A DNA stretch of 9,577 nucleotides from Candidatus Parcubacteria bacterium. Its GTDB lineage: Bacteria > Patescibacteriota > Minisyncoccia > Phycocordibacterales > Phycocordibacteraceae. Shown piece after piece: positions 1 through 7,279 of this stretch. The translations under genes were made by a program, and so were the position numbers. Under the pieces are notes generated by a model that saw only the letters and a list, made by a program, of their open reading frames with translations, was not told the origin of the DNA and made no database searches. The DNA lies in assembly GCA_027310925.1 (NCBI GenBank), contig DAICZX010000005.1, positions 1 through 9,577 on the forward strand. Direction: 5' to 3'. The first letter of the stretch is position 1; each line of letters starts with the position of its first letter.

Positions 1-1
1 G

Positions 2-145
2 GGCGCGGAGGTCAAGGGCACCGTCGTTCTCGCAGGGAAAGGAAAGAAAGTTGAGGTTGTGAAATACAAACCGAAGAGCCGTTACTATAAACGTCGCGGA
101 CACCGTCAACCACTTCTTAAAGTGAAAATCGATTCGATTTCCTAA
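2..145 (+). CDS. rplU: 50S ribosomal protein L21, C-terminal part (5' end outside window)
   Basis: The frame beginning at base 2 gives 47 residues ending in TAA at 143-145. They match the C-terminal half of bL21: a GKGKKVEVVKYKPKSRYYKR stretch followed by GHRQPLLKVKI, corresponding to the conserved basic KxRRRKxYRxxxGHRQ region that contacts 23S rRNA. L21 is a primary binding protein of the large subunit and lies near L20 in the mature ribosome. The start codon and roughly the first half are beyond the left edge. In most bacteria rplU is followed at once by rpmA (L27); here the next gene is a helicase and rpmA is 8 kb away on the other strand. Identification is firm from the C-terminal signature alone. 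Confidence 0.93.
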   Translation, partial: GAEVKGTVVLAGKGKKVEVVKYKPKSRYYKRRGHRQPLLKVKIDSIS

Positions 146-148
146 TCC

Positions 149-196
149 TGGTATATCGAGGGCGAATACAAAGGCTTTTATTTAGCTAGCAATACT
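149..196 (+). promoter_or_regulatory. possible promoter elements between rplU and the helicase gene
   Basis: The 56-base gap holds two weak -10-like sites. One is TGG-TATATC at 149-157, which would give a leader of about 40 bases. The other is AATACT at 191-196, five bases before the helicase ATG and spaced like the leaderless sites elsewhere in this window. Neither has a convincing -35, and there is no hairpin plus T-run that would terminate rplU. Co-transcription from rplU is equally possible. Confidence 0.25.
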
Positions 197-201
197 TTAT
201 T

Positions 202-1551
202 ATGCAAATAGGGCGTTGGAATCATCAATCGTCTAGTAGTGACTCGCGCAGCAGTGGGCATTCTTCTTCGCTCCAGCGGGATGGGAAATACCCTGCCCGT
301 CGTCCTTATGAATCTCGTCGAGATGACCCGGTCAGACGCAACGGGGATCGTTCTATAGGTCGTCGTGGTTATGGACATGGCGGATACAGCAATCGCGGAC
401 GTGTAGGCGCACGCCGTGGGGGTTTCGGTTCCTTCGGTGAAACCGAAGCCGAGATTTCAAAGTTCATGAATAAGGCGGTTGTCAGCACTGAAGAACCTGT
501 GTTTGTTCCTGATCATAAGTTTTCCGATTTCGATATAAATGACCATCTGAAAAAAAATATTATCGCGAAAAAGTACGAGTTCCCGACACCAATTCAGGAT
601 AAAGCTATTCCGCACGCCTTGCTCGGCCAAGACGTTGTCGGTCTCGCCCAGACGGGGACAGGGAAAACCGCCGCATTTCTCATTCCGCTTATCGATAAGG
701 TAGTGAAGCAGAAAGGCGAGCGTGTTCTTATCATGGCGCCGACCAGGGAACTCGCGGTGCAGATAGAAAAAGAACTCGCTGGATTTGCGCACGGCCTAGG
801 ATTTCGTGGCATGGTTGCGGTCGGCGGCACGAATATCGGTCCCCAGATTTCGATGCTTCGGCATGATCCGGCATTCGTTATCGGTACACCCGGACGACTC
901 AAGGATTTGATGGAACGTCGTGCGCTTGATCTTTCTGGCTTTGGCACAGTCGTTCTTGATGAGGCGGATCGCATGCTCGACATGGGTTTCATTGACGACA
1001 TGCGCATGATTCTTTCGAAAATGCGCAAAGAGCGTCACACGCTCTTCTTTTCCGCAACAATGTCGAAAGATATCGAACGACTCATCGGTGATTTTCTCAC
1101 GAATCCCGTTGTCATTTCGGTGAAGATGCGTGACACACCGAGCAGTATTGATCAAGACATTATTCGCGTTCCTCGCGGAAAAGACAAATTTGAGGTACTC
1201 GTGGATCTTCTTAAAGATCGAGAATTCAACCGAGTGCTTGTGTTCGGACGCACCAAGTTTGGTGTGGAAAAACTCGCCAAGGCGCTCTCGCGCCTCCACA
1301 TTCACGCAGAGAGCATTCATGGCAATAAGACCCACGGGGCACGCTTGCGTGCGCTGGAAGCTCTTAAGGCGGGAAAGGTAAACGTGCTCGTTGCCACCGA
1401 CGTTGCGGCACGTGGATTGGACATTCCCGCAGTCTCGCATGTCATCAATTATGATCTCCCTTCTACGTATGAGGATTATGTACACCGCATCGGTCGTACT
1501 GGTCGCGCTTCACTCAAGGGCCGTGCGCTGACCTTTGTTCAAGGCCATTAA
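202..1551 (+). CDS. DEAD-box ATP-dependent RNA helicase with N-terminal Arg/Gly/Ser-rich tail
   Basis: A 449-residue superfamily 2 RNA helicase that unwinds or remodels RNA duplexes using ATP, probably in ribosome assembly or mRNA turnover. Motifs run in order: Q motif FPTPIQ (127-132), Walker A AQTGTGKT (149-156), PTRELA (180-185), TPGR (229-232), DEAD (253-256), SAT (284-286), VATDVAARGLDIP (397-409), HRIGRTGR (428-435). Residues 1-80 are low complexity, first Ser-rich, then Arg/Gly-rich (GRRGYGHGGYSNRG, ARRGGFG). Such RNA-binding tails are usually C-terminal in bacterial DEAD-box proteins; here the protein ends only 14 residues after motif VI. The ATG at 202 is the only usable start because TAG lies in frame just upstream at 187-189. 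No Shine-Dalgarno is visible. The stop overlaps the recR stop on the other strand. The exact subfamily (RhlE, DeaD, CshA) cannot be assigned by eye. Confidence 0.95.
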   Translation: MQIGRWNHQSSSSDSRSSGHSSSLQRDGKYPARRPYESRRDDPVRRNGDRSIGRRGYGHGGYSNRGRVGARRGGFGSFGETEAEISKFMNKAVVSTEEPVFVPDHKFSDFDINDHLKKNIIAKKYEFPTPIQDKAIPHALLGQDVVGLAQTGTGKTAAFLIPLIDKVVKQKGERVLIMAPTRELAVQIEKELAGFAHGLGFRGMVAVGGTNIGPQISMLRHDPAFVIGTPGRLKDLMERRALDLSGFGTVVLDEADRMLDMGFIDDMRMILSKMRKERHTLFFSATMSKDIERLIGDFLTNPVVISVKMRDTPSSIDQDIIRVPRGKDKFEVLVDLLKDREFNRVLVFGRTKFGVEKLAKALSRLHIHAESIHGNKTHGARLRALEALKAGKVNVLVATDVAARGLDIPAVSHVINYDLPSTYEDYVHRIGRTGRASLKGRALTFVQGH

Positions 1552-1560
1552 GCCTCCTTG
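1540..1560. other. tail-to-tail stop overlap (TTAA) under a short inverted repeat
   Basis: TTAA at 1548-1551 contains the helicase stop (TAA 1549-1551, + strand) and the recR stop (TAA read from 1550-1548, - strand). A 5-bp inverted repeat, CAAGG (1540-1544) and CCTTG (1556-1560), encloses it with an 11-base loop. There is no T-tract on either side, so it is not a convincing intrinsic terminator, although a symmetric stem would form on either transcript. Confidence 0.6.
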
Positions 1561-2150
1561 CGATTGGTAAGGGCGGCACGCAGCGTTTGTGTATCGGAAT
1601 ATTCGAGTTCGCTACCGGTCGCGAGTCCGCGTCCGAGTTCGGAAATTCGTATTTGCTCACGCCATGGAGCGAGTAATGTCCGCACGCGATCGGCCGTATA
1701 TTCTCCCTCACTCGTAGCTGAAAGTGCGAGAACGACCTCCTGTAGGCCATTCTCCAGCCGTTTCTCAACCATGCGCAGTAGTTCCTTTTCACGAATTGCG
1801 CCTTTACCCGACAAAGTGAGTAATCCGCCGAGAACGAAATAGCGTCCGTGATACGTGCCCGCACGTTCTATCGCGGAGAGGTCCTGATCCTTCTCAACGA
1901 ACATCAAGATCGCGTTGTCTCGCCCATGATCAGAGCAATACCTGCAAACATCTGTGGTAGTTTCGTTATGGAAACGAAAGCATTCGGAACACTGGCAAAC
2001 ATCTTTACCAAGGGACATGATAAGTTCCGCGAGTTTCGTACGCTCGGAGATTGATGCGGCGAGTAAATAATACACGAAACGCTTACTTTGTCGGGGGCCG
2101 ATCCCCGGTAAACGGGCAAGTGCACGAGCAAGTTCGTCAATGTGGTCCAT
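1548..2150 (-). CDS. recR: Recombination mediator protein RecR
   Basis: The 200-residue product has the family's usual length and order: a helix-hairpin-helix LPGIGPRQSKRF (14-25), a C4 zinc finger with CSEC (54-57) and CRYC (69-72), and a Toprim domain with VEKDQDLSAIE (85-95) and GRYFVLGG (102-109), then SEGEYTAD and a C-terminal GSELEYSDTQTL. RecR works with RecO (and RecF) to load RecA on SSB-coated gaps. The zinc finger carries one extra cysteine (C52). The start ATG overlaps the last base of the dnaB stop (TAATG), so translation is probably coupled. A purine-rich AGGGGAG about 11 bases upstream, inside the dnaB end, is the closest thing to a Shine-Dalgarno in the window. It is the last gene of the minus-strand block; pairing with dnaB rather than dnaX is less common. 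Confidence 0.96.
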   Translation of the reverse strand: MDHIDELARALARLPGIGPRQSKRFVYYLLAASISERTKLAELIMSLGKDVCQCSECFRFHNETTTDVCRYCSDHGRDNAILMFVEKDQDLSAIERAGTYHGRYFVLGGLLTLSGKGAIREKELLRMVEKRLENGLQEVVLALSATSEGEYTADRVRTLLAPWREQIRISELGRGLATGSELEYSDTQTLRAALTNRKEA

Positions 2151-3514
2151 TAATTTTTGAACTCCCCTGCGAGATCACCATAGCCGGTCGTGTCCACCGG
2201 CTGAAACGTGGCCCGTTTTTCATCGAAGTAGAGTTCGGTTTTACCAGTCGGGCCGTTACGATGTTTCTCGATAAGGATTTCCGCGATATTCGGTTGACCA
2301 TTTTCAGGGTTGCGTTTATCTTCGCGATGGATAAACATCACGACGTCGGCGTCTTGTTCGATGCTTCCGGAATCGCGTAGGTCGCTCAAGCGCGGTCTAC
2401 CGCCACGTTGCTCGACTGCACGCGAAAGTTGTGAGAGCGCGATAACCGGAACTGCGAGCTCGCGTGCGAGCGATTTAAGAGAACGGGATATCTCGGTGAC
2501 TTGCTGGACGAGAGAATCGGAGGACTTGGTCGAGGTCGGGGTCATGAGCTGAAGATAGTCAACGACGATAAGTCCAATGCCGCGCTCTCGTTTCAGTCTC
2601 CGTGCGACCGCGCGCATCGCGAGGATGTTATTGCCCGGTTTGTCGTCGATGAAAATGGGAGCTTTTGAAAGCGATTCAAGTGCGTCTCGTATGCGGCCGA
2701 AATCCTCTTCCTCTCGTACTTGTCCAGTACGCAATTTCCATGAGTTGACGAAAGACTCTGCGGCAAGCATGCGGTCAATGAGTTGTTCCGAGCTCATTTC
2801 GAGCGAAAAAATGCCGACGGCGACGTTATGGCGTACGGCGGCATTCCGCGCAATATCCAGGGCGAGCGAAGTTTTACCCATTGAGGGGCGTGCTGCGATA
2901 ATGACAAGATCGGATGGATGAAAGCCTGAAAGGAGGTTGTCAAGGGAAGGGAAGCCTGAGGGGACGCCGCGGATACCATCTTCTTTTTTCGAAAGGGCTT
3001 CAATGCGATCCCATGCCTCGTGAATTTTATCTCCAATAGCAGTGAATTTGTGTGCCGCAGAAGCGTTACCGATGGCGTATATGCTCTTCTCAGCTTCATC
3101 GAGTACCTCCATTGTCTCGCGTGCTTCGTCATATGCGGATTCGGTAATGGTAGATGCAGCGTCAATAAGGGAGCGCATGAGGAACTTGCGTGAGACAAGT
3201 TCTGCATAGTGTGAGAAATTGCCTGGTGCTGGCGCTGACCCGACGAGCTCTGCTAGATAGCTACGGCCGCCGCCGCGTTCAAGCAGGCCTTGGTTTTGCA
3301 GTCGTTCGGAAAGGGAAAGCAGATCAATCGGTTCGCCCCGCTCGGCAAGTTCGCGCATAGCGCTGAATATAAGCCGATGTTTCTCCGCATAGAAAGAATC
3401 GGCGCGAATAAGATCAGAGACATCGTGGATGGCGTCCGGTTTTAAGAGAATAGCGCCGAGGAGGGCACGCTCAGACTCAAGGGACTGTGGAGGGATACGG
3501 TCGGCTGTTGTCAT
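2150..3514 (-). CDS. dnaB: Replicative DNA helicase DnaB
   Basis: A 454-residue hexameric 5'-3' helicase of the replication fork. The N-terminal DnaB domain (about 5-110, beginning PPQSLESERALLGAIL) binds primase and neighbouring subunits; the RecA-like motor follows a linker. Visible motor motifs: Walker A ARPSMGKTS (208-216), FSLEMSSEQL (236-245), Walker B VVDYLQLM (317-324), SQLSRAVEQR (361-370), and SDLRDSGSIEQDADVVMFIHR (377-397), which holds the arginine finger region. Length is normal and no intein is inserted. The ATG lies 13 bases beyond the cysS stop and overlaps recR at its own stop. A near-consensus promoter is embedded in the cysS end, so dnaB-recR can probably be transcribed apart from corA-cysS. 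Confidence 0.97.
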   Translation of the reverse strand: MTTADRIPPQSLESERALLGAILLKPDAIHDVSDLIRADSFYAEKHRLIFSAMRELAERGEPIDLLSLSERLQNQGLLERGGGRSYLAELVGSAPAPGNFSHYAELVSRKFLMRSLIDAASTITESAYDEARETMEVLDEAEKSIYAIGNASAAHKFTAIGDKIHEAWDRIEALSKKEDGIRGVPSGFPSLDNLLSGFHPSDLVIIAARPSMGKTSLALDIARNAAVRHNVAVGIFSLEMSSEQLIDRMLAAESFVNSWKLRTGQVREEEDFGRIRDALESLSKAPIFIDDKPGNNILAMRAVARRLKRERGIGLIVVDYLQLMTPTSTKSSDSLVQQVTEISRSLKSLARELAVPVIALSQLSRAVEQRGGRPRLSDLRDSGSIEQDADVVMFIHREDKRNPENGQPNIAEILIEKHRNGPTGKTELYFDEKRATFQPVDTTGYGDLAGEFKN

Positions 3515-3521
3515 CCATCCA

Positions 3522-3548
3522 ATTGTATCAAAGAGTCTCCTGAGTCAA
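3522..3548 (-). promoter_or_regulatory. promoter for dnaB-recR inside the cysS 3' end
   Basis: Read on the minus strand there is TTGACT (3548-3543), a 15-base spacer, and the extended -10 TG-A-TACAAT (3530-3522). The -35 matches the sigma-70 consensus at 5 of 6 positions and the -10 at 5 of 6; the spacer is short but the TGn extension can compensate. The cysS stop codon TGA supplies the TG. Seven bases separate the -10 from the dnaB ATG, so the transcript would begin at or within a base or two of the start codon. Confidence 0.6.
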
Positions 3549-4991
3549 CACGGGTCCTCCCGGTCCGTCATCCACATGATATCCACTGCGCTCGATAGCA
3601 CTACGAATGTGATCGGCCTTTTTAAAGTCTCTTGAAGCACGTGCTGTCTCCCGGCGCATGAGCATATCCCATATCTCCTTCGGCACATCTTCCTCCGCGA
3701 GGGAGCCGGGTTGCTTGGGTGGGTCGAGAAGCGAGAGACCGAGGTGTGCCTGCGCGTCCTCTAGAAGACCCCATTTTTCTTCGGGGGTGTATTCCTCACT
3801 CTTTAAGGCACTCCAGAGGATGCCGAGCGCTTGTGGGGTTGCGAGGTCGTCACGCATGGTCGCGAGAAACTGATCACGTGCCTCGGAATCAGCACTCTTG
3901 CGTTTTGATTCACGCGCAATAACGCGAGACACTCTCCAGAGTCGATCGAGTGCGCCGGCGGCACCGGCAAGCGCGTCCCAGGAGAAGGAAATCGGTGTAC
4001 GATACTGTGCCTGAAAGAAGAAATAACGCAAGGAAAGTGGGTGCAGCCTCTTTTCAACGAGATCGGAAAGATATACGACGTTGCCGAGGGACTTCGACGC
4101 CTTCTCGCCACGCATAGTGAGAAAGGCACTGTGCATCCAATAATGGACAAAAGTGCGACCGCTTACTGACTCCGATTGAGCGATCTCGTTATTGTGGTGT
4201 ATATGCGCAAGATCCTCGCCACCGGTATGAATATCGATTTCTTGCCCAAGCAATGCGCGTACCATTGCGGAACATTCGATGTGCCAACCGGGGTTCCCCC
4301 GGCCACATGGACTATCCCATTGTTGAAGATCGTTTGGTTTCGCGACTCGCCATAGGACGAAGTCTGCGGGATGACGTTTCCCTTTGGCGACCTTGACGCG
4401 TGCGCCAGCTTCAAGTTCCTCATCAGAAAGTCCGCCGAGTTTTCCATAGCCGGGGAATTTTCCCGTATCAAAGTAGAGACCGTCCGCAAGACGGTACGCA
4501 AGACCTTTCTCTTCAAGGGTTTTAGCGAGCGCTATTTGTTCCTTGATATATTTCGTTGCCCGGGGAAATTGAATATCACTTGTATCGATTGAAAGATCAT
4601 CTAGGTCCTCAAGGAAAAGCTTTGTATAGCGATTCGCGATTGCTTCTGGTGTTAAACGCTCGCGCGCGGCACTAACCGCCACCTTGTCTTTCCCGAGGTC
4701 GCCATCACCAACGAGATGGCCGACATCCGTTATGTTGATTACGCGATGCACGCGATATCCGGCTGCAGCAAGCGTGCGTGCGACAGTATCTGCGAACACG
4801 AAGGCACGAAGATTCCCGATATGCGCGCGGGCATATACGGTCGGCCCACAGGAGTAAAGAAGCACGACACCCGGTTTTTGCGATACAAAAATCTCTTTTC
4901 GACCCGAGAGCGTATTCGTAAAGAATATAGACGGAAACTGAGCACGAACGATACCCTCTTGTTTATTAAGGATTCGAGCGAGCCACTTCAT
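3528..4991 (-). CDS. cysS: Cysteinyl-tRNA synthetase
   Basis: A 487-residue class Ia synthetase that charges tRNA-Cys. Signatures: CGPTVY (48-53) with zinc-ligand C48, the HIGH box as HIGN (57-60), NITDV (86-90), GWHIECSAM (235-243) with zinc-ligand C240, HIHHNNEIAQSE (263-274) with the His and Glu zinc ligands, and the KMSKS loop as KASKS (297-301). The C-terminal DALR-like helical domain and anticodon-binding tail follow. The normal N-terminus of the family (about FTNTLSGRKE here) begins near residue 24, so about 22 residues precede it; no later ATG, GTG or TTG lies in frame before the core, so the ATG at 4991 is kept. It starts 3 bases after the corA stop with no Shine-Dalgarno. TGA is its stop, evidence for the standard genetic code. 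Confidence 0.97.
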   Translation of the reverse strand: MKWLARILNKQEGIVRAQFPSIFFTNTLSGRKEIFVSQKPGVVLLYSCGPTVYARAHIGNLRAFVFADTVARTLAAAGYRVHRVINITDVGHLVGDGDLGKDKVAVSAARERLTPEAIANRYTKLFLEDLDDLSIDTSDIQFPRATKYIKEQIALAKTLEEKGLAYRLADGLYFDTGKFPGYGKLGGLSDEELEAGARVKVAKGKRHPADFVLWRVAKPNDLQQWDSPCGRGNPGWHIECSAMVRALLGQEIDIHTGGEDLAHIHHNNEIAQSESVSGRTFVHYWMHSAFLTMRGEKASKSLGNVVYLSDLVEKRLHPLSLRYFFFQAQYRTPISFSWDALAGAAGALDRLWRVSRVIARESKRKSADSEARDQFLATMRDDLATPQALGILWSALKSEEYTPEEKWGLLEDAQAHLGLSLLDPPKQPGSLAEEDVPKEIWDMLMRRETARASRDFKKADHIRSAIERSGYHVDDGPGGPVLTQETL

Positions 4992-4994
4992 ATA

Positions 4995-5918
4995 TTAAAA
5001 GATCCAGCGCTTTCGTGCGAAAAAAAGCACCATGAGGCTGACGAGACCGAGCATGACAGCTACAATAATCCAGAATGCGTTCGGATTTTGCTGCAACGGT
5101 GTCCCGAGCATGTGCATGCCGAAGATGAGAGCGATGAGTTCGAGAGGGAGAACACTGAATGTGATGATGGTAAGCGTTTTCATGATTTCGTTTTGACGAG
5201 ATTCGAGTAATGCGATATTAGTCTCGCGCAACTCAGTTGCAATCGCACGGTGCGTCTCGACGAGACGCGCGATCTGAATGCGTTCGGTACGTATGCGTTC
5301 GGTACGCTCCAGGAAAGACATTCCGAATGAATTTCGCTCCGTAAGTGCCGCGAGGAAACGATCGAGCGGTTCTTCCTGATCCGCGAGCGCTATTTCCATA
5401 TGTAAAAATTCGCGACTGACTTGTAAAATTGAGAGTATCGTTTTCCGTTCGGAACCGTCAAACATGTCTTGCTCAATGCGCTCAAGGCGATTCACGACAT
5501 GATTCGTGTGATCGTGTACCGATGTGTACAAATGCACAAAGAGAAGCTCAAGCAAGACGTCGGTGGTAAGGGCAACACGCCTCAAGACGAGTTTCTGTGT
5601 CTCTAGAAGTTTTTGTAGGTGGTGTAGGGGCGCTACAACCTCGTAACGTACCGTCAGAATGAAGTGATCGCCGACGATGAAATCAATCTCCTGGTTTCTT
5701 GTCACACCGCCGCCTTCCGTACTGTGCGCAGGAAAGTGGAGTACAAGGAGTGTTACTTCGTCCTCTCGCACCACGAGCGACATCGGCGTGGGGGAGAGCA
5801 GTTCCTGCTCGAGACGTTCACCGATTGAAAGCTCGTGAGCAATATCCCGTATTTCCTCTTCAGTTGGCTGCTCCAGGTCAATCCAGGTGACCTCACGATA
5901 CTCATGCCGAAATATCAT
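4995..5918 (-). CDS. corA: CorA-family divalent cation transporter with GMH instead of GMN
   Basis: The 307-residue protein has the CorA plan: a soluble N-terminal alpha/beta domain (1 to about 110), long helices (about 115-245, rich in E/R), then two C-terminal membrane segments (about 249-266 and 282-300) and a basic end (RKRWIF). CorA proteins form pentamers that pass Mg2+ or Co2+ down the membrane potential. The NEIMKTLTIITFSVLPLELIA approach to the pore is typical. The defining Y/F-G-M-N signature at the end of the first membrane helix is FGMHM here (GMH at 267-269; the third codon is CAC). Related ZntB-type proteins show other variants such as GIN, so ion choice cannot be assumed. It heads the minus-strand block; its start lies 6 bases after an extended -10. 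Confidence 0.88.
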   Translation of the reverse strand: MIFRHEYREVTWIDLEQPTEEEIRDIAHELSIGERLEQELLSPTPMSLVVREDEVTLLVLHFPAHSTEGGGVTRNQEIDFIVGDHFILTVRYEVVAPLHHLQKLLETQKLVLRRVALTTDVLLELLFVHLYTSVHDHTNHVVNRLERIEQDMFDGSERKTILSILQVSREFLHMEIALADQEEPLDRFLAALTERNSFGMSFLERTERIRTERIQIARLVETHRAIATELRETNIALLESRQNEIMKTLTIITFSVLPLELIALIFGMHMLGTPLQQNPNAFWIIVAVMLGLVSLMVLFFARKRWIF

Positions 5919-5924
5919 GCCTAT

Positions 5925-5933
5925 AGAATACCA
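5925..5933 (-). promoter_or_regulatory. extended -10 promoter of corA, leaderless spacing
   Basis: On the minus strand TGG-TATTCT is followed by six bases and the corA ATG. A -10 ends about 6-7 bases before the transcription start, so the mRNA would begin at or next to the A of the ATG. No -35 is evident. The context CACGTGGTA resembles CATGTGGTA in the divergent S41 promoter, at the same distance from its ATG. Confidence 0.6.
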
Positions 5934-5970
5934 CGTGCAGTTTCCACCATTCTACTCGGTTGCGTCCATG

Positions 5971-5979
5971 TGGTACACT
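5971..5979 (+). promoter_or_regulatory. extended -10 promoter of the S41 peptidase gene, leaderless spacing
   Basis: TGG-TACACT lies six bases before the ATG at 5986, implying a transcript that starts at the initiation codon. There is no Shine-Dalgarno in the region that remains and no clear -35. It faces the corA promoter across about 40 bases. Confidence 0.6.
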
Positions 5980-5985
5980 CATTTC

Positions 5986-7245
5986 ATGGAATCAGAAAGT
6001 GCGTATGGTGGTCACAAGCATCGTGTTATAACGCGCGGTGTTTCTTTTGCACTTGTCGCTGTACTCGCCTTTGGCGCAGGTCTTATCATTGGCGTAAACG
6101 GGTCTGTTGCTGGTGAAGTCGTTTCGCACGTCCCGTTTCTCGGCGACGGACTCAATGCTACCCCAGACCCGAACGTTGATTTAACCGATTTCTGGGAAGC
6201 TTGGAACGCGCTTGACGCAAATTATGTCATCACGCATGCGTCCTCCACTCTCCCCTCGATTAAAGATCGCATTTTTGGCGCGATTAGTGGTCTCGCTGCC
6301 TCTTACGGTGACCCGTATACTGTCTTCTTTCCACCAGTGCAGGCGAAAGCGTTCGCGGACAACATTTCAGGAAGTTTTGCGGGTGTTGGTATGGAAATCG
6401 ATATAAAAAACAATGTCTTAACCGTCATTGCCCCCTTAAAAGGCACCCCTGCGGAAATGGCAGGAATTAAAACAGGTGATCAGATCGTTGCCATTGATGG
6501 AAGGTCGACAAACGGTCTTCCGATTGATGAAGCCGTGAGCGATATTCGAGGTCCCGTTGGCACGACCGTTGATTTAACCATTGTTCGTGATGGGAAATCT
6601 ATTGATATGAAAATAGTGCGCGAGACGATTCAAGTGCCTGAAATAAATGATGGCCTTGACGCAGCGAGCGGTGTTTACCATATCGCGCTTTACGAGTTTA
6701 CCTCAAATTCTGCGGAGCTTTTTGATCAGGCGCTTGCGCGCTTCAGAGCTTCGGGATCGAAAAAACTTATCATTGATTTACGCGGTAATCCAGGTGGTTA
6801 TCTTGATGCGGCGGTTGATATCGCCAGTCACTTTCTTCCGGAAGGTGCAACCGTTGTGACAGAGGATTTTGGTGGCAAGGCGCCAAATCAGGTGTATACG
6901 AGCTTTGGGTATGGTGACGTTCCGGCGGGAACAAAGGTAGTGGTACTTGTTGATGGCGGTTCAGCGTCCGCTTCAGAGATACTTGCGGGCGCACTTCAGG
7001 ATACGCATACCGCAACAATTATCGGCACTCAATCTTTCGGAAAAGGGTCAGTACAAACATTGCTAAATCTCGATGGCGGATCGTTAAAAATAACTGTTGC
7101 GCGTTGGATTACTCCCGCAGGTCATTGGATTATGGGACGTGGCATAACGCCGGATATCGTTGTGCCATTCACTAATGCGGATATCGCTGCGAAGAAGGAT
7201 CCCCAGATGGCGCGTGCCATTCAGTTCCTTACTACTGGGAAGTAG
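5986..7245 (+). CDS. S41 carboxyl-terminal processing peptidase (CtpA/Prc-like), membrane-anchored
   Basis: A 419-residue serine protease that trims or degrades envelope proteins from their C-termini. A single membrane segment or uncleaved signal (about 17-37, after basic HKHRVITR) would place it outside the membrane. A PDZ domain (about 125-212, GVGMEI ... PAEMAGIKTGDQIVAIDGR) recognises substrate tails. The catalytic core contains LIIDLRGNPGG (261-271), GSASASE (325-331) and GTQSFGKGSVQ (347-357); by family spacing S328 and K353 are the Ser/Lys dyad and Q357 the assisting residue, so it looks active. The frame is open 99 bases further upstream, but that part overlaps corA; the ATG at 5986 fits the signal sequence and the promoter. 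The stop is TAG. rplI starts 34 bases later on the same strand. Confidence 0.94.
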   Translation: MESESAYGGHKHRVITRGVSFALVAVLAFGAGLIIGVNGSVAGEVVSHVPFLGDGLNATPDPNVDLTDFWEAWNALDANYVITHASSTLPSIKDRIFGAISGLAASYGDPYTVFFPPVQAKAFADNISGSFAGVGMEIDIKNNVLTVIAPLKGTPAEMAGIKTGDQIVAIDGRSTNGLPIDEAVSDIRGPVGTTVDLTIVRDGKSIDMKIVRETIQVPEINDGLDAASGVYHIALYEFTSNSAELFDQALARFRASGSKKLIIDLRGNPGGYLDAAVDIASHFLPEGATVVTEDFGGKAPNQVYTSFGYGDVPAGTKVVVLVDGGSASASEILAGALQDTHTATIIGTQSFGKGSVQTLLNLDGGSLKITVARWITPAGHWIMGRGITPDIVVPFTNADIAAKKDPQMARAIQFLTTGK

Positions 7246-7279
7246 ACGAATACCATGTGATAGGTTAGGCTGGTATTAT

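Noticed and set aside
796..1485. 229-codon open frame antisense to the helicase gene
   Set aside because: It lies wholly inside a well-supported coding gene on the other strand, has no family resemblance, and reads as a shadow of the helicase codons.
4716..5210. 164-codon plus-strand open frame across the corA/cysS junction
   Set aside because: It spans the opposite strand of two clear genes, is full of His/Glu/Cys with no recognisable domain, and has no promoter or ribosome-binding signal.
5887..5985. 33-codon upstream extension of the S41 peptidase
   Set aside because: It would overlap the corA start and both promoters, and it puts odd residues before the signal segment. The ATG at 5986 fits the -10 and the membrane anchor.
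7160..7279. 40-codon upstream extension of L9
   Set aside because: It overlaps the S41 3' end in another frame, and bL9 begins exactly at the MKIVLTKDVKG of the ATG at 7280.
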